A stretch of 64,000 nt of DNA. It comes from Dawidia soli (GTDB lineage: Bacteria > Bacteroidota > Bacteroidia > Cytophagales > Cyclobacteriaceae). A program made the position numbers and the translations under genes. How positions within the stretch are numbered: position 1 is the stretch's first letter; the number at the start of each line of letters is the position of its first letter. Positions 1 through 8,919 of the stretch are shown here, one piece after another. The stretch is taken from assembly GCF_018598185.1 (NCBI RefSeq), contig NZ_JAHESC010000017.1, positions 1-64,000 on the forward strand, written 5' to 3'. The notes beneath the pieces were generated by a model. That model was not told where the DNA came from. It was given only the letters and a program-made list of their open reading frames with translations, and searched no databases.

Positions 1-76
1 GGGGCTCACGCCCGGAATTTACTATTTTCTTCGTACGCGGCAAGCCGCGGGGTATTTACCCGAACGTGAATAAAAA

Positions 77-100
77 AACGCCCCGGGGTCCCGGGGCGTT
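77..100 (-). terminator. Rho-independent terminator of the hsp20 gene
   Basis: Ten-base-pair perfect inverted repeat (arms 77-86 and 91-100, loop 87-90), very GC-rich. Read on the minus strand it runs straight into a T-tract (complement of the A-run at 72-78). It lies just after the stop of the small heat-shock gene. Confidence 0.85.
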
Positions 101-108
101 ATGATCTT

Positions 109-489
109 TTAGTCTTCGTCTATTGTCAGCTTTTTATGATACCCGCTGGAAAGCTCGTTGAAGGGCATCCGCACGACAAGCTCCTGGCCTTCGTACTCGG
201 CGCGAATGCCGCTGATGTCAACATAGTACGGTATCGTTTTGCTATATACTACTTGCGGCATTTGCACTACTTTTTCGCGTACCGTAATGGGTATGAGGTA
301 AAATACCGACAGTGTATTATTGTGAACTTCTGCCTGCAGCACTTCCTTTTCCATACCGGGCACCCGTGCGCGAAGCTCGCGACCGTCTGCTTGTTGGTGG
401 AAGACTACGCTTGGTTCGCTGATGCCTCCGTTTATGGTGTTCAGAACATCAACCGACGTTAACAGGTCCTGGAAATTGTTCTTTTTCAT
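109..489 (-). CDS. Hsp20/alpha-crystallin-like small heat-shock protein
   Basis: A 126-residue protein that fits the small heat-shock family: ATP-independent holdase chaperones built on a beta-sandwich, acting in the cytoplasm. The sequence shows a short N-terminal arm, an alpha-crystallin-like stretch from about residue 35 (RARVPGMEKE, then the NNTLSVFYLI strand) and a late strand with QELVVRMPF near residue 104. It is shorter than many Hsp20 proteins and the final GxL-type strand is atypical, so the call is by fold pattern rather than strong motif. The ATG is preceded by an AAGGAG-like ribosome site, unusual for this phylum and supportive of the start. Single gene with its own terminator. 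Confidence 0.7.
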   Translation of the reverse strand: MKKNNFQDLLTSVDVLNTINGGISEPSVVFHQQADGRELRARVPGMEKEVLQAEVHNNTLSVFYLIPITVREKVVQMPQVVYSKTIPYYVDISGIRAEYEGQELVVRMPFNELSSGYHKKLTIDED

Positions 490-650
490 AATTCATTTCT
501 CCTTCTTGCAACGGATAGGGTCAATCGGTGTACCAACACATTTTTTAAGACATACGGGCAGCCGGCCGGAATGCGTGCCAGAAGCGAATACGCCGTAAAT
601 GTGCGGGAAAAGGCGATCAGAAAACAAGTTCCCGGAAGAGCAAAAAAAAA

Positions 651-669
651 GCCTGCCTTTTAGGCAGGC
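651..669 (-). terminator. Terminator of the Sus/GH30 operon
   Basis: Eight-base-pair perfect hairpin (651-658 with 662-669, loop TTT). On the minus strand it is followed by the complement of a nine-base A-run at 642-650. It sits 26 bases past the GH30 stop and so closes the susC-susD-GH30 unit. Confidence 0.85.
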
Positions 670-694
670 CATTTTGGCGTTTAACCGGAATGGT

Positions 695-2155
695 CTAGGG
701 CCAGGTATAGGTGGCTACCGCTCCCGGCGACAGCGCCGTGGCAGCTACTTTATCATTGTAGCGAATGCCAAATCGTTTGGCTTCGTTGCTGTCGTTGACC
801 ACAATCAGTACTTTTTCGCCCGAGGCATTTAGAAACGCGACATTGTACAAGTCTCCCGTTATGGTCGACGCTATACGCACCGCACCCGGTCGTACAAACT
901 TCGAGGCATGCGCGATAATGTAGTACGACACGTTGCGTGTGACGGCGTCGTTATCGATCGTCAATGCCCCCTGACACATGGTACATCCGCCGTCGTCGGT
1001 GTGAGGCTTGAACTCGGGGTCGGCAGCCAGGTTCCACTCCAGCACGTTGCGACTCCAATTGCGCGTAGCCCCGATGATGAGGTGACGGGTATGCCAACGC
1101 AGGTCGTCACCGAATGCACTTTGAGGTGAGGTCCACTGCTCGGTGAAATAAACATGTTTGTCGGGATGTGCCTGGTGCACTTCCGATAATGCTTCGATCT
1201 CGCCCAGGTAAAGATGGAAGGCCGAACCGTCGATGTATTTCCTGGCCTCTGCATCGTTCAACACTTCGATAGGATAGTTGGGATGATCACAATTGTGATC
1301 GAAGACCACGATCTTCGTTTTTATACCAGCCTTTTCAAATGCGGGTCCCAGATTGTTTTTTACGAACGCCGCTTGCTCGGCTGACGTCATCAGCATGCTG
1401 GGGGTATTCTTGGGGTTCTCGGGTTCATTCTGCAGCGTGATGGCGTCTATGATTACCCCTTCCGCAGCCATGTCTTGTATATAACGCACAAAGTAGTTTG
1501 CATAGGTTTCGTAAAACTCGGTCTTCAGGCTTCCCCCTTTCGGGTGACCGTTGGTCTTCATCCAAGCGGGCGCCGACCATGGGCTGCCCATGATCTTTAT
1601 GTCAGGATTAATTGCCAGTATTTGTTTGAGCGCCGGTATGAGGTATTTCCTGTCTTCCTCCAGCGTAAAGCCTTTTAGCTCGGGGTCAGTTTTACCGGTG
1701 GGCAGATCGTTGTATGAGAAGACGTGGTCGTCCAGGTCGGAGGCACCCATGCTTACCCGCAGGTAGCTTATCCCAATGTTCGTGCCGTCCCACTGAAATA
1801 ACTCTTTGAGCAGTGCTTCTCGTTTGGCCGGCGTCAGTCGCTGAATGTGGTAGGCACTTCCACCGGTCAGGGCGTAACCGAACCCGTCGATCGTCTGATA
1901 CCGTTGGGTCGAGTCCACCTCGATTACAGGCAAGTCGCTGGGCTCCGTGCTAAATGCCAGTGGTTGCTGGTCCTTCGCCAGCAGGGATGACCTGTCGCCG
2001 GTGGTTAAGTACGAATGGAGGGACGACGCCTCAACTTCTGTTTCGGATGTTGTCTGTTTTTCCTGGTCGTTCCGTTGGCATCCTTGCCATAGAATACTTG
2101 TCAGCACCAGTGCTATGCCCAGGGCATTCGTTTTTACGTTTGAATTTATTCTCAT
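695..2155 (-). CDS. GH30 family glycoside hydrolase lipoprotein
   Basis: A 486-residue retaining glycosidase of clan GH-A. An N-terminal signal ends in a lipobox-like WQGC with Cys26, so it is probably tethered to the outer membrane. The (beta/alpha)8 barrel starts around residue 80 (QTIDGFGYALTGGSA is typical of GH30). The acid/base is Glu244 in TLQNEPEN and the nucleophile Glu339 in YFTEQW; SPWSAPAWMKTN at 191-202 is another family signature. A small C-terminal beta domain follows (from about 425). GH30 covers beta-1,6-glucanases, glucosylceramidases and xylanases; secreted SusCD-linked members in this phylum are often beta-1,6-glucanases, which is my inference here. Third gene of the operon, 47 bases after susD. 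Confidence 0.9.
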   Translation of the reverse strand: MRINSNVKTNALGIALVLTSILWQGCQRNDQEKQTTSETEVEASSLHSYLTTGDRSSLLAKDQQPLAFSTEPSDLPVIEVDSTQRYQTIDGFGYALTGGSAYHIQRLTPAKREALLKELFQWDGTNIGISYLRVSMGASDLDDHVFSYNDLPTGKTDPELKGFTLEEDRKYLIPALKQILAINPDIKIMGSPWSAPAWMKTNGHPKGGSLKTEFYETYANYFVRYIQDMAAEGVIIDAITLQNEPENPKNTPSMLMTSAEQAAFVKNNLGPAFEKAGIKTKIVVFDHNCDHPNYPIEVLNDAEARKYIDGSAFHLYLGEIEALSEVHQAHPDKHVYFTEQWTSPQSAFGDDLRWHTRHLIIGATRNWSRNVLEWNLAADPEFKPHTDDGGCTMCQGALTIDNDAVTRNVSYYIIAHASKFVRPGAVRIASTITGDLYNVAFLNASGEKVLIVVNDSNEAKRFGIRYNDKVAATALSPGAVATYTWP

Positions 2156-2202
2156 CTTTATATGTCAGAAGAACCCTGGTTGTACAGGGCTCTTCCTTTC
2201 TT

Positions 2203-3669
2203 TTAGAAGTATCCGTTGTTTTGTGTCAGCTTTTCGTTCTTATCGCGTTCGTTTTGCGGTATGGGCCAGAACAGTCGGTCTTCCGTTAACGTGTAGCCCA
2301 GGCTGTTGCCGTTTCCGTCGCGGAAGGCATTCATTACTTCAAGCGCTCGTCCGGTGCGTTTCAGATCGTACCAACGCTGCCCTTCAAAGACAAGCTCTAA
2401 GCGACGTTCCTTTTCGATGGCCAGGAGCATATCGGCTTCCGTCGTCGGCGTGATCGGGTCAAGGTCTACGCGGGCACGGATCTCATTTACCAGATCGGCG
2501 GCGGCTTCGAGTTGGCCGTCATGGGTCAACGCTTCGGCCTTCAGCAGCATGATGTCCGCCAGGCGAAACAAAATATAGTTTTGCGTGCCGCTGGTGTTCC
2601 TGTATTTATAGGCATAGGGGAAGTTCGTCAGTGGCCAATAACGGTCCGACCATTTCCCGGTAACATCTGCAAAGCGGATGGATGCATCTCTGCGAATCTC
2701 ATCACCCTCCGCATCAAACGCTGCCACGAGATCGTTGGTGGGTGTATTGAATTTTTTCCAGTCGATGCCGTAGAACATACCCGCGCCCCAGTTGCCTGTG
2801 CCGGCGTCCCAGCCGTCATAGGTTATTTCAAAGATTGCTTCCGATGAATTCTCATGCGTTCCGTCCCACAACTGATCGAACTCCGGCAACAGCTCGAATC
2901 CGGCCGCCAATACTGCATCGGCGTGTTCATGAACTTTATTCCAGTCGTGCGGTTCGATCGTAGCGTATACCTTTGCCAGCAGAAAATGGGCTGTGCTTTT
3001 GGTTACGATGTTCCGGTTAACAGAAGCTGCTCTTGCGTTGGCGACGGCCAGTTCCAGGTCTTGTATGATCTGCTGGTATACGTCGGCTTGCGGCGCGCGT
3101 GCTACGTATATTTTATCCAGATCATCAACGTCCCATTCTGTTATTTCATGTATCAGCAATGGCACGTCACCAAACTGACGCACTAGTTCGAAATACATGA
3201 ATCCACGAATAAATGCGGCTTCACCCTTTATCTCGGCTCTTCTGGCCTCCATCAACGCCGCGTCGGTCACCTCATCGATGTGATCCAGTACCGTGTTCGT
3301 CTTGGCGATCGTGCCATACAGATAACGCCAGTCGCGAAGTACATTATTATTTACCGATTCGATAGCATATTCATCGATCTGAAAATTATTAGGGTTGTCG
3401 GCGCCAGCATAGGCGTTGTCCGACTGTGCGTCACCATTCACATAATAATCCAATTGAAAATATTCATTTCTAAAATCTCCATAACACCCCGCCAGAACGG
3501 CCTCTGCCTGATCTGCTGTTGTGAATCCGGTCGAACCTGGAGTATTCCCTAAATCATCGTTTGTTTGCCTGGAAAGCGGATCTCTTTCCAGGAAATCGTC
3601 GCATCTTTGCAGCAGCATGCCCGTTGTCAACAGCATGCTTATATAGCTATATCGCATTATTTTTTTCAT
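2203..3669 (-). CDS. SusD/RagB-family outer-membrane glycan-binding lipoprotein
   Basis: A 488-residue SusD homologue: the surface lid that captures oligosaccharide and sits over a SusC barrel. The signal peptide ends with Cys23 in LLQRCDDF, a lipoprotein site, followed by the FLERDPLSRQ start common in SusD proteins. TPR-like helices lie around residues 80-250, and the C-terminal RagB/SusD block carries RLADIMLLKAEAL and RRLELVFEGQRWYDLKR, both family hallmarks, ending in LFWPIPQNERDKN. It follows susC by 11 bases and precedes the GH30 gene, so the pair probably imports the products or substrate of that enzyme. No SusE/SusF-type gene is present. Confidence 0.95.
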   Translation of the reverse strand: MKKIMRYSYISMLLTTGMLLQRCDDFLERDPLSRQTNDDLGNTPGSTGFTTADQAEAVLAGCYGDFRNEYFQLDYYVNGDAQSDNAYAGADNPNNFQIDEYAIESVNNNVLRDWRYLYGTIAKTNTVLDHIDEVTDAALMEARRAEIKGEAAFIRGFMYFELVRQFGDVPLLIHEITEWDVDDLDKIYVARAPQADVYQQIIQDLELAVANARAASVNRNIVTKSTAHFLLAKVYATIEPHDWNKVHEHADAVLAAGFELLPEFDQLWDGTHENSSEAIFEITYDGWDAGTGNWGAGMFYGIDWKKFNTPTNDLVAAFDAEGDEIRRDASIRFADVTGKWSDRYWPLTNFPYAYKYRNTSGTQNYILFRLADIMLLKAEALTHDGQLEAAADLVNEIRARVDLDPITPTTEADMLLAIEKERRLELVFEGQRWYDLKRTGRALEVMNAFRDGNGNSLGYTLTEDRLFWPIPQNERDKNEKLTQNNGYF

Positions 3670-3680
3670 GGCTCGTCTGT

Positions 3681-6626
3681 TTAGAATGTAACATTTAGTC
3701 CCAGGATGACCGTTCTCGATTGTGGATAAGTTCCATAGTCGATACCAAGTTCAGTCCCTCTGCCGGTAACGGTTGAATATGCATTCACTTCCGGGTCATA
3801 GCCAGAGTAGTTTGTCCAAGTCAACAGGTTCTGACCCGTGGCATAGACGGACAATTTAGTTATCCCCAATTTCTCAAACTGGCTCGTGTTTACGTTGTAC
3901 GCAAGGGTCACGTTCTTTACACGAAGATAAGAACCATCCTCCACGAATCGTGTCGAATTCCGGATCGCTGCTACACCATAGCCTGCGCGCGGCATATCGG
4001 TATTGCGGTTATTTTCCGTCCAACGATTCAGCACCGCTGTCGATTGGTTCTTTGAATCATACATACCTTCCAGTTCCATGCGCGTTGCGTTGTAAATATC
4101 GTTTCCATAGGACCCCTGCAAGAAGATATTCAAATCGAAACGCTTATACGACAGATTATTGGTCAAGCCGAAGATAAATTTCGGCTGTGCATTGCCAATA
4201 ACCGTGCGGTCGGCATCGTTTAACCCGTTACCGGTAAAATCGCGAAAAAGAGGATTTCCGTTGTCGGGATCTACGCCCTCGTAAACGTAGCCAAAGAATG
4301 TGCCCAGGGAGCTTCCTTCCGTCATCCGAACAAGGTATTGATCGCCGTTGCTATACATCGGCGCATAGTAATACACGTCATTGTAGTTCAGCTCCATAAT
4401 CTTATTCCGGTTCATGGAGATATTAAAGTCCGTTGTCCATCGCAGATCGCTCTCTACGTTAATGGACGATATGGCAAATTCAAGACCTTTGTTCTCTACC
4501 TTACCCGAGTTTCGGCGAAGATAATCGAACCCTGTATAGTAGGGGAATCCCACGTCCAGCAACAAGCCGTCTGTCTTTTTGAGGTAGGCGTCAAACGTAA
4601 AGGTCAATCGCGAATTCAGCACAGAAAGATCGATGCCGATATTTGTCTGTGTTGTTTCCTCCCATTGGATACCCGTGCCGCCCAATGTCGACTCTTTCAC
4701 AAACTCCGGTCCTTGCCCCAGGTCTGATCTGCGACGGAATCCCCATTGCGTATAGTAAGCGTAGTTATTGATGCCTTCCTGGTTTCCATTCTTACCCCAG
4801 CCCGCACGCAACTTCAGGTCGTTGATAAACGTGACACTTTGCATAAACGGCTCTGCCGAAATTCTCCAACCAGCGGATACCGAAGGGAATGTACCCCAGT
4901 GACGGCCAGGAGCAAACTTTGAGGATCCATCCCGGCGTACGGTAGCTGTAAACAGGTATTTACCATCATAGTCATAGTTCACACGTGCCAGCATCGATGC
5001 CAGCGCCCAATCGTTGGCTTCCGTGTAGGCATTCACAATTTGGTTCGCTGCGTTCAACGTTTGTACACCCGGTACACTCGGAAAGTCCTTTGCCTCGATA
5101 AACGTACGTTCCCATGTCGATTCCTGTGCCGTCATACCCGCCAACACGTTCACGTTGTGAACACCGAACGATTTTGTGTAGTTGAATGTATTCTCGCTCA
5201 ACCATGCAAATGTTGTCGATTGATCCGTACGACCGATGCCGTGATTGGCTGGGTCTCTGCCGAATACGGTTCTAAATGGATCCAGGAAATAGTCATTGCG
5301 ATGAATGGTATAGTCCACACCAAAGTTCGTTCGGAAGGAAAGCCCTTCGAGAATCTTCACTTCTGCATTGAGATTGCCAATCAGGCGATCATCGGTTGTG
5401 CCTTCATCGGCACCTTCCATAAATGCGACGGGGTTTTCCCATGAAGGTTGGAAGGGGTTCGGCGCAAATTGTCCGCTGCCGTCCGGATTGTAAATTGTCA
5501 GGAACGGCGGCGTTGTCAATGCACTTAAGATTACACCGCCGCGACCTCCGGCTTTGTTGTCTTCCGTGTTCTTATACTTGGAACGTACGAAGTTGAAATT
5601 CGTACCCATCTTGAGCCACTCCTTCACCTGGTTGTCGAGGTTCAGGCGCAACGTATAGCGGTTATATTCCGATGGATTTATGATGCCTTTGTTGTTGAGA
5701 TAGCCACCCGACACATAGTATTGGCTTTTATCGGTACCGCCGGAATAAGACAACTGGTAGTTTTGAAATGAACCCGTTCCGTAGGTCTCATCCTGCCAAT
5801 TTGTATTCTGCGTGAGCGCCGGATCCACTATCGTGTTGTTGATCTCGCTCATCAGCTCGCGATATTGTTCGGTGTTCAGCACGTCGAGCTTCCTGGTCAC
5901 TTCGGTTACACCGACGTTTGCTAAGAACTGAAGCTGGGGTGTATTGGCTTTACCGCGCTTTGTTGTGACCAGTACCACACCGTTGGCTGCACGGGCACCA
6001 TAGATCGCGGCAGACGAAGCGTCTTTCAATACGCTCATGCTTTCGATGTCATTGGCGTTGATACCTCGGATGTCAGTTGTAGGTACGCCGTCGACTACAT
6101 ACAGGGGCTCGTTGCCGGCTTGTACGGAAGTGGCACCGCGCACGCGAATGGAAATCTCGCCACCCGGCTTGCCGGATGTCTGTGTTACCTGCACACCGGC
6201 CGCTTTACCTTGCAGGGCTTCTGCCGCGGAAGTCAGGGGGCGATCTTTGATGGCGGTTTGGTCGACGATGGCCACCGCTGTGGTCAGATCCTTTTTCCGT
6301 TGGGTACCGTATCCTACCACCACGACCTGTTCGAGAGTGGTCAGGTCTTCTTCCATTTTCACATCGATGACCGAGCGGTTATCTATGGGAATCTCTAAAA
6401 TCTGGTAGCCGATGAACGAAAAGACCAGCGTTCCTTCGATCGCTTCCAGTTTGTAGTTGCCGTCGCCATCGGTGATGGTACCGGTGGTCGTACCTTTTAG
6501 CACGACGTTTACGCCGGGCAGCGACTGGCCATCCGGTGAAGTAACTTTCCCGGAGACGCTGCTGTTTTGGGCCCACAGGGCGGCCGACAACAGCATGCTC
6601 CACAGTAGGAGTAAACCTCTTTTCAT
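3681..6626 (-). CDS. SusC/RagA-family TonB-dependent outer-membrane transporter
   Basis: A 981-residue SusC-like receptor that imports oligosaccharides across the outer membrane using TonB energy. Order: signal peptide (1-19), carboxypeptidase-regulatory-like beta domain (about 22-100, SGKVTSPDGQSLPGVNVVLKG), TonB-box-like EQVVVVGYGTQ (about 99-109), plug domain with the SusC signature PLYVVDGVP and DASSAAIYGARAANGVV, then the 22-strand barrel to the C-terminus, which ends in an aromatic residue (NVTF). First gene of the SusC-SusD-GH30 operon. The base composition looks somewhat more AT-rich than the 40-64 kb part of the window. Regulation probably acts through the 310-base upstream region. 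Confidence 0.96.
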   Translation of the reverse strand: MKRGLLLLWSMLLSAALWAQNSSVSGKVTSPDGQSLPGVNVVLKGTTTGTITDGDGNYKLEAIEGTLVFSFIGYQILEIPIDNRSVIDVKMEEDLTTLEQVVVVGYGTQRKKDLTTAVAIVDQTAIKDRPLTSAAEALQGKAAGVQVTQTSGKPGGEISIRVRGATSVQAGNEPLYVVDGVPTTDIRGINANDIESMSVLKDASSAAIYGARAANGVVLVTTKRGKANTPQLQFLANVGVTEVTRKLDVLNTEQYRELMSEINNTIVDPALTQNTNWQDETYGTGSFQNYQLSYSGGTDKSQYYVSGGYLNNKGIINPSEYNRYTLRLNLDNQVKEWLKMGTNFNFVRSKYKNTEDNKAGGRGGVILSALTTPPFLTIYNPDGSGQFAPNPFQPSWENPVAFMEGADEGTTDDRLIGNLNAEVKILEGLSFRTNFGVDYTIHRNDYFLDPFRTVFGRDPANHGIGRTDQSTTFAWLSENTFNYTKSFGVHNVNVLAGMTAQESTWERTFIEAKDFPSVPGVQTLNAANQIVNAYTEANDWALASMLARVNYDYDGKYLFTATVRRDGSSKFAPGRHWGTFPSVSAGWRISAEPFMQSVTFINDLKLRAGWGKNGNQEGINNYAYYTQWGFRRRSDLGQGPEFVKESTLGGTGIQWEETTQTNIGIDLSVLNSRLTFTFDAYLKKTDGLLLDVGFPYYTGFDYLRRNSGKVENKGLEFAISSINVESDLRWTTDFNISMNRNKIMELNYNDVYYYAPMYSNGDQYLVRMTEGSSLGTFFGYVYEGVDPDNGNPLFRDFTGNGLNDADRTVIGNAQPKFIFGLTNNLSYKRFDLNIFLQGSYGNDIYNATRMELEGMYDSKNQSTAVLNRWTENNRNTDMPRAGYGVAAIRNSTRFVEDGSYLRVKNVTLAYNVNTSQFEKLGITKLSVYATGQNLLTWTNYSGYDPEVNAYSTVTGRGTELGIDYGTYPQSRTVILGLNVTF

Positions 6627-6686
6627 ATTGTTTTAGTTTGGTTGAGTTGTTGAACCAAATTTAGAGGAGTGTTTTCTAATCGCGAT

Positions 6687-6715
6687 ACAACTTACTGATC
6701 GGTAGATAGTTACAA
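6687..6715 (-). promoter_or_regulatory. Candidate Bacteroidota sigma-A promoter of susC
   Basis: On the minus strand a TTG (complement of 6713-6715) is followed after 18 bases by TAAGTTGT (complement of 6687-6694), close to the phylum consensus TTG / TAnnTTTG. It would give a leader of about 50 bases before the susC ATG. The -7 box is imperfect. Confidence 0.35.
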
Positions 6716-6815
6716 AAAATGATACGCTTCAGTCGCAAGTAAAAAATGCCCTTTCTGAGACAGTTTGAGGGATTGCGATCAGAAGCTGAAAGCGGTACTG
6801 ATACGCCAGGAAAAC

Positions 6816-6829
6816 TGCAAACGTTTACG
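6816..6829. promoter_or_regulatory. LacI-type operator-like palindrome
   Basis: TGCAAACGTTTACG matches the general LacI/GalR-family operator pattern (TGnAAnCGnTTnCA) except at the last base, with the central CG dyad intact. It lies about 100 bases upstream of the candidate susC -33 element. No LacI-family gene lies in this window, so the cognate regulator is unknown. Confidence 0.4.
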
Positions 6830-6936
6830 GCAGCAGTGATGGTAAAAAAAAGAATATCAATCGATTACGATTTCGAACGCAGTGTTCGGATTTATTTTTC
6901 AAAATCGCTAAGTGTCTATTAGTCAGAGCACTAAAA

Positions 6937-8826
6937 TCATTTCTCTTCCTCTACTAAAATGGAATTCCAGCCTTCCCGCAGGTGCAGGGCGCCATGGCGG
7001 CGTCTTTCCTTCATCGTTTTCTTGATGCGCGAACTATAGGTCCAGCAGGTGCTCTGGCGGATGCCGAGGATCTCGGAAAGTTTGTGAGAAGATATGTTTC
7101 CCTGGGAACTGTAAACCAGGAAGATCATGTAAAACGCTTTGTTGATAGGCAATCGGGTGTTCTGCAGCACGGTGTAGGCCGTCACCGACTCGTCGTACCC
7201 GCATTTGGAGCAGCGCCGGCTGTAGGGGCTTTTCCCGGCACTGTACTGTGCGTGACCACATTTACGACAGGCATAATCGTTGTGCCATTTTATGTCGGCC
7301 AGGAACTTCAGGCAGCTATCATCGTCCGGATACATCGCGCTGAATTCTTCGAAGTCTACTTCTTTGGATAGTATGCGGGCTTCTTTGACCTCGGCTACGT
7401 CGTGCTTGAGCTGGTCGTTGTCGCGGGCGAGCAGGATGTTCATGGCGGCGATCTCTTCTGCCTGCCGGGCCAGCCGGACGTTGGCTTCCTCCAACCGGTG
7501 ATTCTGCTCTTCGATGAGCTCTGTCTTTTGTACGATCTGGGCCGTTTTCATCCGCACCTGCTCCTCCAGCTCCTGGTTCAGGCCGTCTTTGAGGCGTTGG
7601 TTTTCGTGCAGCTGTTCGATGGTCTTCTCCTGGGCTTCGGCTTTTTCGATGCGGAGCATGCGAATCTTATCACTGATCGCGAATGACAGGAAAAGCATTT
7701 CGAGGATAAAGCAAAAGCCCAGGCTATAATGTGACAGTTGCCCAAAGGGCATCCACTCGAAGTCAAAATACAACGACACTTTGCTTACCACACCGAATAG
7801 CAGGATGCTATAGCCTATGACCAAAAACCGGGCGGCGGAATAACCTTTGGCCCACCGGTGCACACCGGCGTAGAACGCCACTGCAAATGGTACGATCTCA
7901 ATGAACCGGACGGCAAACCAGTCATGCACGATGAACAGACTTACCAGGAGGAATATGGTCCTGAATGCAAAGGCTCCCAGGATAAGCTTAAATAATGGCG
8001 GCACCTCTTTTCGGAGGTTGAGCACAGACGCTGCAAAGAAAAGCGCAAAGGTCGAGGCAAGGTATAGGGCTATGCCGGGTGCATATTGGTTCCAGGTTAT
8101 TGCCCGCGGCCATAAATATTGAAACGCTATGCCGTCGGCGCTCATTTCGTATACACCGATGCCCACCAGGTAGAGCATGTATAACAGGTAGTGGCTTTCG
8201 CGCACAGCGGCATACATCAGCAGGTTATAAAAAGAGAATACCAGGATCATGCCGTAGAATATGCCAAAGAAGAAATATTCATCCGTAGCATACTCAAACA
8301 GGTAGTCTGCCGAGCGGAGTACCACGATCGCTTCGGCTTGCTGGGCCGAGCGAAGGCGGAAGTAATACGTTACCTCTTCGGCTTTGTCGTTGGCGATGGG
8401 GATGACAAAGTTTTTGTGCTTTAGCGGCCTGGCGGAGAATTCCTGGTGGTCACCGTACCTATTGCGTATGTATCCACGCGAGGTCGGTGTGTAAAAATCA
8501 ATACTGTCTATGGTCTGATCAAAGAATTCAATCACCCAGCGCGTTTGCTGTGTCGGCGCGAGCTTTATTTTCACCCGGTGCCAGTATGCGGCATTTCGGT
8601 GTTTGTTTTCCGGGTTAAAGGTTACACTGGGGTTAAAGCGGCTATTCCAGGCCGGGCTGCTCACATCGTCTATGGTAAGCTTGCCTGAAAGATCTTCGAG
8701 ATATTGAATTTCCTGAAAGGAGAATATGTGTTGCCCCGCTACATTTTCCAGCGCGACGGCGGGTTGAGCCTGGCCAACGTAGCATAGACTCCAACAAGTG
8801 GCAAGGGCAATTAGCTTCTTCTTCAT
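6937..8826 (-). CDS. 7TM-DISM membrane sensor fused to coiled coil and transposase-type zinc ribbon
   Basis: A 629-residue protein with an unusual layout. Signal peptide (1-20); periplasmic 7TMR-DISMED2-like beta domain (about 30-175, YWHRVKIKL, RNRYGDHQEF); seven transmembrane helices (about 184-386); long coiled coil (391-485); a four-cysteine zinc ribbon (Cys520, Cys523, Cys539, Cys542) resembling the IS1595-type transposase N-terminal domain, including preceding FEEFSAMYPDDDSCLKFL; then a helix-turn-helix-like tail (about 575-605, SHKLSEILGIRQSTCWTYSSRI). 7TM-DISM receptors sense extracellular, often carbohydrate, ligands. A zinc ribbon plus HTH in place of a kinase or cyclase suggests direct DNA binding from the membrane. 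It lies just upstream of the Sus operon in the same direction, so regulation of that operon is a reasonable inference. No DDE nuclease is present, so it is not a transposase. Confidence 0.85.
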   Translation of the reverse strand: MKKKLIALATCWSLCYVGQAQPAVALENVAGQHIFSFQEIQYLEDLSGKLTIDDVSSPAWNSRFNPSVTFNPENKHRNAAYWHRVKIKLAPTQQTRWVIEFFDQTIDSIDFYTPTSRGYIRNRYGDHQEFSARPLKHKNFVIPIANDKAEEVTYYFRLRSAQQAEAIVVLRSADYLFEYATDEYFFFGIFYGMILVFSFYNLLMYAAVRESHYLLYMLYLVGIGVYEMSADGIAFQYLWPRAITWNQYAPGIALYLASTFALFFAASVLNLRKEVPPLFKLILGAFAFRTIFLLVSLFIVHDWFAVRFIEIVPFAVAFYAGVHRWAKGYSAARFLVIGYSILLFGVVSKVSLYFDFEWMPFGQLSHYSLGFCFILEMLFLSFAISDKIRMLRIEKAEAQEKTIEQLHENQRLKDGLNQELEEQVRMKTAQIVQKTELIEEQNHRLEEANVRLARQAEEIAAMNILLARDNDQLKHDVAEVKEARILSKEVDFEEFSAMYPDDDSCLKFLADIKWHNDYACRKCGHAQYSAGKSPYSRRCSKCGYDESVTAYTVLQNTRLPINKAFYMIFLVYSSQGNISSHKLSEILGIRQSTCWTYSSRIKKTMKERRRHGALHLREGWNSILVEEEK

Positions 8827-8919
8827 GTCTCCCCCGGGGCTTTTCCAAATACAATGTTAAAGCACCCCGGCAAGGGAAACAACTATTGTCGACAAATGGG
8901 TTCCGCTACTGGCCGTATG

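Larger units (their letters stand above)
6627..6936. other. Regulatory region between the sensor gene and susC
   Basis: A 310-base gap with no coding ORF. It holds a Bacteroidota-type promoter candidate for susC (6687-6715), a LacI-type palindrome (6816-6829) and a second inverted repeat with five-base arms CGAAC/GTTCG (6874-6888). No clear terminator hairpin follows the upstream sensor gene, so some read-through into susC is possible. Confidence 0.6.

Noticed and set aside
7000-7400. Possible insertion-sequence remnant (IS1595-like zinc ribbon)
   Set aside because: The ribbon is in frame with an intact receptor, no DDE nuclease domain, terminal inverted repeats or target duplication are visible, so it is a domain fusion and not an IS.
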